From IMG/VR virus record IMGVR_UViG_3300042868_009577, positions 1 through 54,385 of that record: 54,385 nucleotides of DNA. One strand, written 5' to 3'. Source of the DNA: a virus. Shown here piece by piece: positions 15,693 to 23,038 of this stretch. Under the pieces are notes generated by a model. That model saw only the letters and a list, made by a program, of their open reading frames with translations. It searched no databases and was not told where the DNA came from. Numbering within the stretch: position 1 is the stretch's first letter; each line of letters begins with the position of its first letter. Both the position numbers and the translations under genes were made by a program.

Positions 15693-15723
15693 CAAACATA
15701 AATAATATTTTCGATAAAAACAA
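15693..15723 (-). promoter_or_regulatory. Host-type promoter of the clpC-like gene
   Basis: Minus strand: TTG (15723-15721), exactly 20 nt, TATGTTTG (15700-15693), a full Bacteroidota consensus, 16 nt before the ATG at 15676. Confidence 0.7.
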
Positions 15724-15740
15724 ATTAAGAATGTGTCAAA

Positions 15741-15788
15741 ATGTCTAAAAAAATGTCTAACGAATGTCTAAATGTCATTTTTAGACAT
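15741..15788. promoter_or_regulatory. 8-bp repeat array between clpC-like and hsp20 genes
   Basis: ATGTCTAA occurs as direct repeats at 15741-15748, 15753-15760 and 15764-15771 and inverted (TTAGACAT) at 15781-15788, with copies offset by 12 and 11 bp, about one helical turn. A related ATGTGTCA lies at 15731-15738. The inverted copy includes TAGACA, 16 bp before TATAAT (15804-15809), a possible promoter for the hsp20 gene. It looks like an operator for a shared regulator; it is not CIRCE. Confidence 0.6.
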
Positions 15789-15843
15789 TTGGTAAATGAT
15801 TTGTATAATATTGATTAATAATAAAAAATAAAAACATAAAATT

Positions 15844-16212
15844 ATGATTAGATTATTTAAAGACCCATTTTTCGATGTTCTTGATGAACTATCTAGCTCA
15901 AGTCATAATATATTTGAGCCCAAAACAAAAATTAATAAAACTGAAGATGGATACAAGGTTTTTGTATCGGTGCCAGGATTAACAAAAGATGATTTAAAAA
16001 TCACATTAAAAGAAGGTATTTTAAAAATATCTTATGACAATGAAACTAAAACTGATACCAACCATTTTGTTACTAAATTCAATAAATCATATACCATTCC
16101 AGACAATGTGAATGAAAAAGAGATTGTTGGTAAAGTGGAAAATGGTTTATTGGAAATAACCTTACCAATAGGTAAAAAGAAACCCGTCGAAAGATTTATT
16201 AGTTTAAATTAG
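15844..16212 (+). CDS. hsp20: Small heat-shock protein, Hsp20/alpha-crystallin family
   Basis: 122 residues. The alpha-crystallin domain is clear at about 28-110: TEDGYKVFVSVPGLTKDDLKI, then the EGILKISY strand, and ENGLLEITLPI near the end (the conserved G-x-L motif followed by the last strand). The N-terminal arm is short (~25 residues) and begins MIRLFKDPFFDVLDEL. These proteins form oligomers that hold unfolded proteins. Hsp20 genes occur in many T4-like marine phages. It diverges from the clpC-like gene across the repeat array, so the two are probably co-regulated as a protein-quality pair. A terminator follows 4 nt after the stop. Confidence 0.92.
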   Translation: MIRLFKDPFFDVLDELSSSSHNIFEPKTKINKTEDGYKVFVSVPGLTKDDLKITLKEGILKISYDNETKTDTNHFVTKFNKSYTIPDNVNEKEIVGKVENGLLEITLPIGKKKPVERFISLN

Positions 16213-16216
16213 TATT

Positions 16217-16245
16217 AAAGCCCCTTAATTGGGGCTTTATTTTTT
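16217..16245 (+). terminator. Terminator of the hsp20 gene
   Basis: AAAGCCCC (16217-16224), a 6-nt loop, GGGGCTTT (16231-16238), then ATTTTTT. Perfect 8-bp stem with a T-tract. Confidence 0.9.
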
Positions 16246-16254
16246 AATACGAAT

Positions 16255-16262
16255 TATTTATA
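16255..16262 (+). promoter_or_regulatory. TATTTATA late-type motif before the KTSC gene
   Basis: Exact TATTTATA, 16 nt before the ATG at 16279 and directly after the hsp20 terminator, so it probably starts a new transcript. Confidence 0.55.
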
Positions 16263-16278
16263 TTATATAAAAAAAAAT

Positions 16279-16524
16279 ATGGCTATAACATCGGAAAGGA
16301 TTGAAGGTAAAAAAATATCCGTCGACATTAAATCTAGTAATATAAAATCGGCTTTATACGATACCGAATCAGAGTTGCTAACTGTCACATTTAATAATGG
16401 GACTATTTATGGATATGAAAAGGTTCCGTGGGAAATATTTACAAAGTTTAGACTTAGTGATTCACAAGGAGCTTATTTAAATTCAACAATAAAGAAAAAC
16501 TACCAATATCAAAAAATATCATAA
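16279..16524 (+). CDS. KTSC domain protein
   Basis: 81 residues covering little beyond one KTSC-type domain: SSNIKSALYDTESELLTVTF, then the hallmark strand-turn YGYEKVPWEIFTKF (Y-x-Y-x-x-V-P) and SQGAYLNSTIKKNY. In other proteins this domain occurs at the C-terminus of some lysyl-tRNA synthetases and as stand-alone phage or bacterial proteins; its biochemical role is not known. It begins the transcript after the hsp20 terminator, and its stop overlaps the start of the nucleotidyltransferase gene. Confidence 0.75.
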   Translation: MAITSERIEGKKISVDIKSSNIKSALYDTESELLTVTFNNGTIYGYEKVPWEIFTKFRLSDSQGAYLNSTIKKNYQYQKIS

Positions 16525-17300
16525 TGATGGGATTAATTGATGAGCTTTTAGAGTTATCGGACCCAGAGGTCGATCAAAGAATTATTAAGTCTTTTAAGAT
16601 GAAGGATACTCTATGCCTATCAATTTTTGATAAAAATGAAAATGGTAGTTATGAAATCAAAAAAGAAATTAGAGATAAATTGATTGAGATATCAGATGAC
16701 TTCATTACTTTTTGGGGGGTAGATTTCTTTATTCATGATATCATTTTAATTGGTTCATTAGCGAACTATAATTGGTCAGAGTACTCTGATGTTGATTTAC
16801 ATATTATTGTTGATATGAGTGAGTTAGGAGATAGTGAGGCTTTGACAAAAATAGTTAAAGAGTTTTTTGATGCTAAAAAACGTGTGTGGAACGAATTTCA
16901 TGATGTTAAAATAAAGAATTTTGATGTTGAGCTATATGTTCAAGATGTTGATGATGAATACGTTTCATCTGGGGTATATTCAATATTAAATAATGAGTGG
17001 GTAGCAGAACCTTCACAGAACCCAGAAAGTATTGATACCCAGAAAATACTAGATAAAGGGGAGTATTTTGCAAAACAAATTGATTCATTACTAGACGATT
17101 ATAAAAATAATAAAGACGTAACCGCTGCTGAAACTGATTTAAGAGATAAACTTAAAAAATTTAGAAAAAGTGGTTTGGATAGTGGCGGTGAGTACTCTTA
17201 TGAAAACTTAACATTCAAATTACTTAGGAGAAATGGGTATATCGAAAAATTAATGAATCTTAAAAACAATATGATCGACAAAAAATTATCTGTATCATAA
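16524..17300 (+). CDS. Pol-beta-type nucleotidyltransferase
   Basis: 258 residues. The nucleotidyltransferase core is visible at about 70-145: IILIGSLANYNWSEYSDVDLHI carries the GS motif and the paired metal-binding aspartates (SDVD), and NFDVELYVQD supplies the third acidic strand. The N-terminal ~65 residues and the helical C-terminus (with LRDKLKKFRKSG) are additional. Family members add nucleotides to RNA, proteins or antibiotics; similar genes occur near the head module of T4-like marine phages but the substrate is unknown. Two ATG codons sit in tandem at 16524 and 16527. Coupled to the KTSC gene. Confidence 0.75.
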   Translation: MMGLIDELLELSDPEVDQRIIKSFKMKDTLCLSIFDKNENGSYEIKKEIRDKLIEISDDFITFWGVDFFIHDIILIGSLANYNWSEYSDVDLHIIVDMSELGDSEALTKIVKEFFDAKKRVWNEFHDVKIKNFDVELYVQDVDDEYVSSGVYSILNNEWVAEPSQNPESIDTQKILDKGEYFAKQIDSLLDDYKNNKDVTAAETDLRDKLKKFRKSGLDSGGEYSYENLTFKLLRRNGYIEKLMNLKNNMIDKKLSVS

Positions 17301-17331
17301 TCGATATCTCTATTTTTTTCCTTTTATGTAG

Positions 17332-17344
17332 TATTTATACAATA
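17332..17344 (+). promoter_or_regulatory. Extended late motif TATTTATACAATA
   Basis: One of three exact 13-bp copies in the window (others at 23026 and 26307). It ends 29 nt before the ATG at 17374. Confidence 0.7.
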
Positions 17345-17373
17345 AGAATAAGCTTATCTTTAATTAAAAAACA

Positions 17374-18687
17374 ATGGGAGATTTAAAACCTATCGGTAGC
17401 GAAAAACTTCAAGGTGATGATAAAATCAAAAGAATCCTTGAATTAACCTACTACAAACAAAATACAATAAATGAAAACACTAGATCAGTCCACGCGGAAT
17501 TGATTAAAGAAACCGTAAACGGTGTTTATGGTATTGTTAGAGAGAAAGATGGATACTATGTAAAAAGAGGCTTGAATGAAAGCAGTCTTGATTATATTGG
17601 TGGTCTTTTTATGAAAAATAAAAATAAATTTTCATCATATGCGGAAGCTTTAAAGAGACTTGAGTTGATTAACTCTCAAGAATTAAATGAAGACGTTACA
17701 AAATATGTGTTAAAACAAAATAAACCAAAATCTGAAGAGCCTTTATCTATGCCAGCTATGCCGGAAGAACTTCCAGCGCCAGCTCCAGAGATGGGTTCCG
17801 ATTCACCAGAAATGAGTGAACCAGCGCCAGATATGAATGAACCTTCTGTAGACGATGTGTCAGCTGGTCAGTCTGATGCTAGCAAACGTTCTGATTATAT
17901 GGCTGAAGTGCAAAAGTTTGCTGGGAAGTTAGGCCAAGAATTGAGAGATCAACAACCAAAAATGGAAAGTGATGATATTAAGTATGTTCTTAATATGATT
18001 ATTTCTGCTGTTGATTTAGATATATTAGACGAAGATGATATTGAAGATATTGCTAAGAAATTTGAAAGAGATGAGGAATCTATGGCTGAGCCAGAAATGG
18101 GGGAGCCTACACCAGACGAAGATGTTGAGGCACCATCGGATGATGAAACTGCACCAGAAGATGATTTAGCTGAAAGAATTGCTAAGCTAGAAGAATTGAT
18201 TAATTCAAAATTTGAAGAACCTAAAGAACAAGATTTGGGCGAATATAAAGATTTAGACGAATATGAAGATATTGAAGAATATTTCTTTTACAACGACGAA
18301 TACAAAGATGAAGAAAATTCATCAAACGATATGTCAGATGAAGGATCTTTAAGATCTAATTTCCACGCGTCAAAACAAGTTGAAAGACCATCTAGATTAA
18401 TGAAAAGTATGAAAACTAATTCTGCTTGGTTTGATGATAATGAAAAACAACACAGTGAAGATCAATTTAATCTAGATGATTATGATGAAGAAGATTTTGA
18501 TGATTATGATAATTTCATGGCAAAACACGGTGACACTTCTTTAGATCTACGTGATAAAAAGTTTTTTGGTAACTACACACCTCTTAAAGTAAAAACGTTA
18601 AGAAAAAATAATGATTCAGATATCACACCGGAATTAGATGATATAAATGAAAGTATTAACAATACTCTAAGTAAATATTTTGAATAA
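17374..18687 (+). CDS. Acidic late protein, probable head-assembly component
   Basis: 437 residues, unrecognised. The N-terminal ~115 residues are ordered (NGVYGIVREKDGYYVKRG, EALKRLELI). A Pro/Glu/Met-rich linker follows (about 130-170), a helical middle (YMAEVQKFAGKLGQELRDQQ) and a very acidic Asp/Glu/Tyr-rich C-terminal third. The extreme C-terminus DINESINNTLSKYF fits the L/I-x-E type prohead-protease recognition context. The strong late promoter and position just upstream of terminase and portal suggest a virion or prohead-core protein. Its composition resembles the scaffold at 27116. Confidence 0.55.
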   Translation: MGDLKPIGSEKLQGDDKIKRILELTYYKQNTINENTRSVHAELIKETVNGVYGIVREKDGYYVKRGLNESSLDYIGGLFMKNKNKFSSYAEALKRLELINSQELNEDVTKYVLKQNKPKSEEPLSMPAMPEELPAPAPEMGSDSPEMSEPAPDMNEPSVDDVSAGQSDASKRSDYMAEVQKFAGKLGQELRDQQPKMESDDIKYVLNMIISAVDLDILDEDDIEDIAKKFERDEESMAEPEMGEPTPDEDVEAPSDDETAPEDDLAERIAKLEELINSKFEEPKEQDLGEYKDLDEYEDIEEYFFYNDEYKDEENSSNDMSDEGSLRSNFHASKQVERPSRLMKSMKTNSAWFDDNEKQHSEDQFNLDDYDEEDFDDYDNFMAKHGDTSLDLRDKKFFGNYTPLKVKTLRKNNDSDITPELDDINESINNTLSKYFE

Positions 18688-19089
18688 ATGTACCTTCTTT
18701 ATATCAACGAATTAGGACAGGATTATAAAGCTCAGAGACAATATGAATTTATCTTTGGTAAGAATCCTGACGCATTAGTTGAAGAATGGTTTATAATACC
18801 GTCAGCAGGTAGATCAATACCACCAGAAATTGAAGATATTGATTTAGTTGCGTTATTAAAAAACTCAGATTTAAAACTCGAATTGGTTCAAAATTCTGAT
18901 TATTTTGGTGTTATAGATTCGGTTGACGGTATTGTTGCATTAGGTTGGGAAGCTTTCGACATAAATGCTGAAGAAAGACCTGTGAGGGTCTCTTTTCATT
19001 TTGGGGAAGAACTAGATAGTGTGACCGAAAAATTGGCGAAGAAAGGGCTTAGATTAATTAACGAAGAAATTAAATTCAAATTAAAATGA
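18688..19089 (+). CDS. Conserved-looking late protein of unknown function
   Basis: 133 residues, no known motif. It begins MYLLYINELGQDYKAQRQYEFIFG and contains a VDGIVALGWEAFDI turn region; mixed alpha/beta, no membrane segment or signal peptide. Its ATG follows the previous stop directly and its stop overlaps the next start (ATGA), so it is a fixed member of the head-region operon. Function cannot be read from the sequence. Confidence 0.6.
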   Translation: MYLLYINELGQDYKAQRQYEFIFGKNPDALVEEWFIIPSAGRSIPPEIEDIDLVALLKNSDLKLELVQNSDYFGVIDSVDGIVALGWEAFDINAEERPVRVSFHFGEELDSVTEKLAKKGLRLINEEIKFKLK

Positions 19090-19844
19090 AAAGAATAGAT
19101 ATTATTGAAAAATTAGTTGCTGAGGGATTTTCTGTAAATACCTTAGTTAAATTTAATGACAATCAATTACACAAACTTTCAACCAAATTATTGGGTGAAG
19201 GATTAAAAGTTAAGGCAGATGATATTAAATCAGACCCAGCTTTGGCCGATAAATTAAAAGACAAAGATGTTACAATTGTTCCCGAAGCGGAAGAACCTAA
19301 ATTTGTGAGCTGTTCATCTATTGGTGTAAAATTTGCTGGTATGTGTGAAAAAAATACAAAGGAACCAGTTGATTCATGCGCAAAAATGGGAATTAAGACA
19401 CCTGGTTATTGTTATGTTGGAAATAAAAAACCCGTTAAACATAAAGCATCCACATCTGTAAATGTAAAAAATTTAAACGAGTTTGTTGAAAATGTTGTGG
19501 ACAAAAAATATCATTCATTAGCAACAAAGGGGGAAATTGTTTCTTTAATTAAAGAAAGAGTAAGTGCACCAAAAAATAATATTACAGAAAAATTACAAGG
19601 TAGATTACCAGAGTTTATGTCGTTTGACAATATTGTTTCTGCTGCGGAGCCACAGACCAAACCTGATCCAAAAAGCCCCGATACAATACCTTCAAGACCT
19701 AGTGAACCTAAAATTTCTCCGGATCAAAATCCTAGAAAAAGACCGTTCAGAAACCCAAATGAAGAGCCAGCTGTTCAACCAAAGCCAAAAGCTAAGGTGA
19801 GAAAAATTAATAATCCGGCGTCAATGCCAATGGCTGCAGAATAA
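19086..19844 (+). CDS. Late protein with four evenly spaced cysteines
   Basis: 252 residues. The N-terminal ~45 residues are helical. Residues 76-116 contain two copies of C-x3-G-(V/I)-K-x3-G-x-C-x6-7-(K)-x-P-V, placing Cys at 76, 87, 98 and 109, exactly 11 apart. This looks like an internal duplication and a possible metal site. A helical region follows (about 120-180), then a Pro/Lys/Arg-rich tail from ~180 (DPKSPDTIPSRPSEPK), likely disordered and basic. It overlaps the preceding gene by 4 nt and is in the operon leading to the terminase. Unknown function; virion or packaging role inferred from position. Confidence 0.55.
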   Translation: MKRIDIIEKLVAEGFSVNTLVKFNDNQLHKLSTKLLGEGLKVKADDIKSDPALADKLKDKDVTIVPEAEEPKFVSCSSIGVKFAGMCEKNTKEPVDSCAKMGIKTPGYCYVGNKKPVKHKASTSVNVKNLNEFVENVVDKKYHSLATKGEIVSLIKERVSAPKNNITEKLQGRLPEFMSFDNIVSAAEPQTKPDPKSPDTIPSRPSEPKISPDQNPRKRPFRNPNEEPAVQPKPKAKVRKINNPASMPMAAE

Positions 19845-19851
19845 TTAGACT

Positions 19852-21150
19852 ATGAAAATAACTAAAAAAGAGCTATTATTGAGATTACAAGAAAATCTTA
19901 ATGAAATGCCTATAAAATATGATTCAGAAGATAGACCAAGTCCAGATATTGAACGAGATTTATCAACCAGGGAAACTCCATTTAAAAAAGTTAACTTACC
20001 TAAAGATGTTGAAAACCCAAACTCAAACTTTGAGGAATTATTAGCGTCAAAACGTTATCAAGAAATTGTAAACAACATAAGACACTACACTGGTCTACCT
20101 AGATTGACACCAGATCAAGGGACAATAGATACTTTAAAGAATACAATGGGTTCGGCATATGGTAGAGTAGCGCAAATCGAATCTAGACACAAAAGACGCT
20201 TAGAACAACTAGCTATTGAATTAGTTATGAAAGAGATGGGTGTTGAAGAGGGTGATATTGTTTATGAAGCAACATTACAAAAACCAAACTCTGAAGGATT
20301 TAAGGAAACTCCACCTGAAGATATGGAGCCAGAAGAAATTGAACTTGAAAAAGAATTATATGATGAGTTGGAAGATCTAACTCTAGAAAGAGCTAAAAGA
20401 AGGTTGATTAACGCTATGATGGCGGGATCATCATCTAAAGGTCACTACATGTATCATTATGCCACAGATAAACTTATTGAAATAACTGGAGATAGAAATA
20501 TTATTGGTTTATATGGCACCTTAATGTCATCTGCAGAAGCAGTGTTATGGCAAATGGGTAATCAAGATTTAGGAATGGGTGGCGGTGGCGGTGCGCCAGA
20601 AGCTGGTGGTAAAGAAACGGTTTTTCCAAACGAAAACCCACCTAGAGTTGTTGCCACAGCAATTGTTTTTCCAATACTTGTTCATGAACTAATGAAAGGT
20701 ACTTTAGAAGTTGTCGCAGCATTACATGGACAACCGAGAGATAAAGAAATGGCTAGCAAGGTTATCGAATTAGAAGATACTTTACAAAAAGAAATTTGGG
20801 ATCTAAGATTAGGTCCAGCTATTTGGGATATTTTAAGAGATTCGTTTCCTGAAGAAGTTACTACAGATGAAGATAAGTCTGGAATGCAATTAATATTTTT
20901 CCAAACAATTGTTTCTAAACCAGCTAAACAATTTTTAGTATTCATGAAAGAAGTTTTATCGAATACACAATCTGGTAAAAGATTAATGAAGATGTTATAT
21001 GATATTATTAATAGTGAAATTAATGATTATGATTATAAGGTAGCAATGCAGGAATTTGACGAAGAATTAAATAAAAAATCTGATGAAATAGATCCAGATG
21101 AGTTTAACGACTTTTTGGGTGGTTTAGGAATAGGGTTATCTGATAACTAA
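19852..21150 (+). CDS. Late protein upstream of terminase, unknown
   Basis: 432 residues, mostly helical and acidic, with a short Gly-rich loop (GMGGGGGAPEAGG) near 245. The N-terminus MKITKKELLLRLQENLNEMP contains an LNE motif that could be a prohead-protease site. A moderately hydrophobic helix (VVATAIVFPILVHELMKGTLEVVAAL) follows the Gly loop. It is the last gene before a strong terminator, and terminase begins a new transcript 64 nt later. The position suggests a head or packaging component. No family recognised. Confidence 0.55.
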   Translation: MKITKKELLLRLQENLNEMPIKYDSEDRPSPDIERDLSTRETPFKKVNLPKDVENPNSNFEELLASKRYQEIVNNIRHYTGLPRLTPDQGTIDTLKNTMGSAYGRVAQIESRHKRRLEQLAIELVMKEMGVEEGDIVYEATLQKPNSEGFKETPPEDMEPEEIELEKELYDELEDLTLERAKRRLINAMMAGSSSKGHYMYHYATDKLIEITGDRNIIGLYGTLMSSAEAVLWQMGNQDLGMGGGGGAPEAGGKETVFPNENPPRVVATAIVFPILVHELMKGTLEVVAALHGQPRDKEMASKVIELEDTLQKEIWDLRLGPAIWDILRDSFPEEVTTDEDKSGMQLIFFQTIVSKPAKQFLVFMKEVLSNTQSGKRLMKMLYDIINSEINDYDYKVAMQEFDEELNKKSDEIDPDEFNDFLGGLGIGLSDN

Positions 21151-21173
21151 TTTTTCATCTTTTAAAAAATAGT

Positions 21174-21200
21174 AAAAGTGGTCCCAAAGACCACTTTTTT
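21174..21200 (+). terminator. Terminator between late operon and terminase
   Basis: AAAAGTGGTC (21174-21183), loop CCAAA, GACCACTTTT (21189-21198) plus further Ts. A 10-bp perfect stem ends only 2 nt before the TATTTATA motif of the terminase gene. Confidence 0.9.
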
Positions 21201-21202
21201 AA

Positions 21203-21210
21203 TATTTATA
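21203..21210 (+). promoter_or_regulatory. TATTTATA late-type motif, 3 nt before terminase
   Basis: Exact TATTTATA ending 3 nt before the ATG at 21214. Because a terminator lies immediately upstream, this must be close to the whole promoter, and the mRNA leader would be almost absent. Confidence 0.7.
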
Positions 21211-21213
21211 TAT

Positions 21214-22989
21214 ATGAGTCAAAAAATAGAACAATTAAAAGAGTACGCACGTATCATAAAAGATACTCCATATGCGCTTAAGACATATCTTCAGACGTTT
21301 GACAACACACAAAAAAGATTCGTACCATTAGAGTTATTTCCAGATCAAATACAATTGTTAAAAGATTACGAATCTTATAATGAAAATATTACTAGAAAAT
21401 ATCGACAGGCTGGTGTTACAACAGTAACAGCCGCTTGGTTATCTAAAAAATTACAATTAGCGAAACCAGAAAATCCTGAGAGAGTTTTGATCATCGCTAA
21501 CAAGCGAGATACCGCAATTGAAATGGCTAACAAAGTTAGAACGTTTTTAGATCAATGGCCTGACTGGATTAATGTGGGGTTTTCTGCAGATAAAAATTCT
21601 GAAAGTAGATATCGATTAAATAATGGTTGTGAGGTTAAAGCTGTTGCAACATCTGCGGATGCACTACGTGGTTATACACCAACCATATTAGTATTTGATG
21701 AGGCCGCGTATATTGAGGCTGGAGACGACTTTTGGGCGGCGTCTATGGCGTCATTGTCAACCGGGGGTAAGATTATACTTATCTCAACACCAAATGGTTT
21801 TGACCCAATATATTATGGTGTTTACGAACAAGCTATTAGAGGTATCAATGATTTTCATATAACAGATTTAAGATGGTTTAAGGACCCGCGTTATACAAAA
21901 GACCTTGTGTTTATTAAGGTCCCTGATATTGTACATTATATGCTCAATAGGGAACAGTATAATGACGACGAGGTTATTCTAAAAGATTTTGATTTAGAAA
22001 ACTATGAAGAACTTCTTAACGAAGGATATCAACCATATTCTACTTGGTTTGAGTCCATGTCTAAGAAATTTAAATATGATAAAAGAAAAATAGCGCAAGA
22101 ACTTGAATGCGACTTTCTTGGATCTGGAGATAGTGTAATCCCAACTGAAACTATGGAAAGGATTGCGAAAACTATGATTAAAACCCCTAAAGAAAAATAT
22201 ATGCAGGGAACTCTTTGGCAATGGAAAGACCCACAGGAGGGACATAGATATATTATGGGAGTGGATGTTAGTAGGGGTGATAGTGATGACTTTTCTTCTA
22301 TTAGTATTATAGATTTTGATGACAGAGAACAGGTTCTTGAATATGTTGGTAAAATACCACCAGATGACTTAGCATCAATAGCTTATAAATGGGGTATTTT
22401 ATATAACGCATTTATTGTTATTGATATTACCGGTGGTATGGGTGTTGCAACATCAAGAAAACTACAGGAAATGAATTATAAAGATTTATTTATTGACGGG
22501 TTTAACACTAAAAACGTTTGGGAGTATAATTCAAAAGCATTAGAAAAGATTCCTGGAATAAATTTTAACAATAAAAGAACACAAATTGTTGCTTGTTTTG
22601 AAGAACAGCTTAGACATAGTTTTATTGTTAGATCTAATAGATTATTAAATGAGTTGAATACTTTTGTGTATATAAATGGTAAGCCAAACCATATGAAAGG
22701 TGCTCATGATGACGCTATTATGGCGATTGCTATTGCAATGTATGCTGGTGACATATCTTTCACACAATTAAAAAGAAACGAACAACAGAATAAAGCGATG
22801 TTGGAATCTTGGGTTATGTCAGAAAGGACATATGAAGCCGACACAACACATTACTCATATGGGGGTACTCTGGACCAAATAGGATCTATGTCAATTGACG
22901 GGTCATCAAATAACATGTTTGGGAGTACACCGAGTAAATCACAGTATAACCAATATTCTTGGTTATTTGGTACAAATAAAAAGGGTTGA
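21214..22989 (+). CDS. Terminase large subunit, T4 gp17-like
   Basis: 591 residues from ATG 21214; an in-frame GTG at 21178 lies inside the terminator and is rejected. ATPase: a Walker-A-like RQAGVTT at 64-70, Walker B ILVFDEAA (158-165) and the coupling motif STP (191-193). The usual Walker A lysine is replaced by Val68. Nuclease: MGVDVSRGDSDDF (Asp351), IVIDITGG (Asp404) and GAHDDAI (Asp499/500) supply the RNase-H-like acidic cluster. It cuts and pumps phage DNA into the prohead through the portal, encoded next. It is alone between a terminator and the portal's own promoter. Confidence 0.93.
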   Translation: MSQKIEQLKEYARIIKDTPYALKTYLQTFDNTQKRFVPLELFPDQIQLLKDYESYNENITRKYRQAGVTTVTAAWLSKKLQLAKPENPERVLIIANKRDTAIEMANKVRTFLDQWPDWINVGFSADKNSESRYRLNNGCEVKAVATSADALRGYTPTILVFDEAAYIEAGDDFWAASMASLSTGGKIILISTPNGFDPIYYGVYEQAIRGINDFHITDLRWFKDPRYTKDLVFIKVPDIVHYMLNREQYNDDEVILKDFDLENYEELLNEGYQPYSTWFESMSKKFKYDKRKIAQELECDFLGSGDSVIPTETMERIAKTMIKTPKEKYMQGTLWQWKDPQEGHRYIMGVDVSRGDSDDFSSISIIDFDDREQVLEYVGKIPPDDLASIAYKWGILYNAFIVIDITGGMGVATSRKLQEMNYKDLFIDGFNTKNVWEYNSKALEKIPGINFNNKRTQIVACFEEQLRHSFIVRSNRLLNELNTFVYINGKPNHMKGAHDDAIMAIAIAMYAGDISFTQLKRNEQQNKAMLESWVMSERTYEADTTHYSYGGTLDQIGSMSIDGSSNNMFGSTPSKSQYNQYSWLFGTNKKG

Positions 22990-23025
22990 TAATGTAATAA
23001 AATTTACTTAGTTTAAGTAGAATAC

Positions 23026-23038
23026 TATTTATACAATA
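23026..23038 (+). promoter_or_regulatory. Extended late motif TATTTATACAATA overlapping the portal start codon
   Basis: The 13-bp motif is identical to the copies at 17332 and 26307; its last A is the first base of the portal ATG (23038). Any transcript starting downstream of the motif would be nearly leaderless. Confidence 0.7.

Noticed and set aside
15741-15788. CRISPR-like or replication-origin iterons
   Set aside because: Copies are only 8 bp with 3-4 nt gaps and sit between divergent promoters; there is no spacer diversity, and no replication gene is adjacent. An operator is the simpler reading.
15782-15809. TAGACA-N16-TATAAT as a sigma-70 promoter for hsp20
   Set aside because: Not called as a separate promoter because the window's host-type promoters follow TTG-TAnnTTTG; mentioned only with the repeat array.
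21178-21213. Upstream GTG start for the terminase
   Set aside because: It lies inside a strong terminator hairpin and upstream of the TATTTATA motif; ATG 21214 is the real start.
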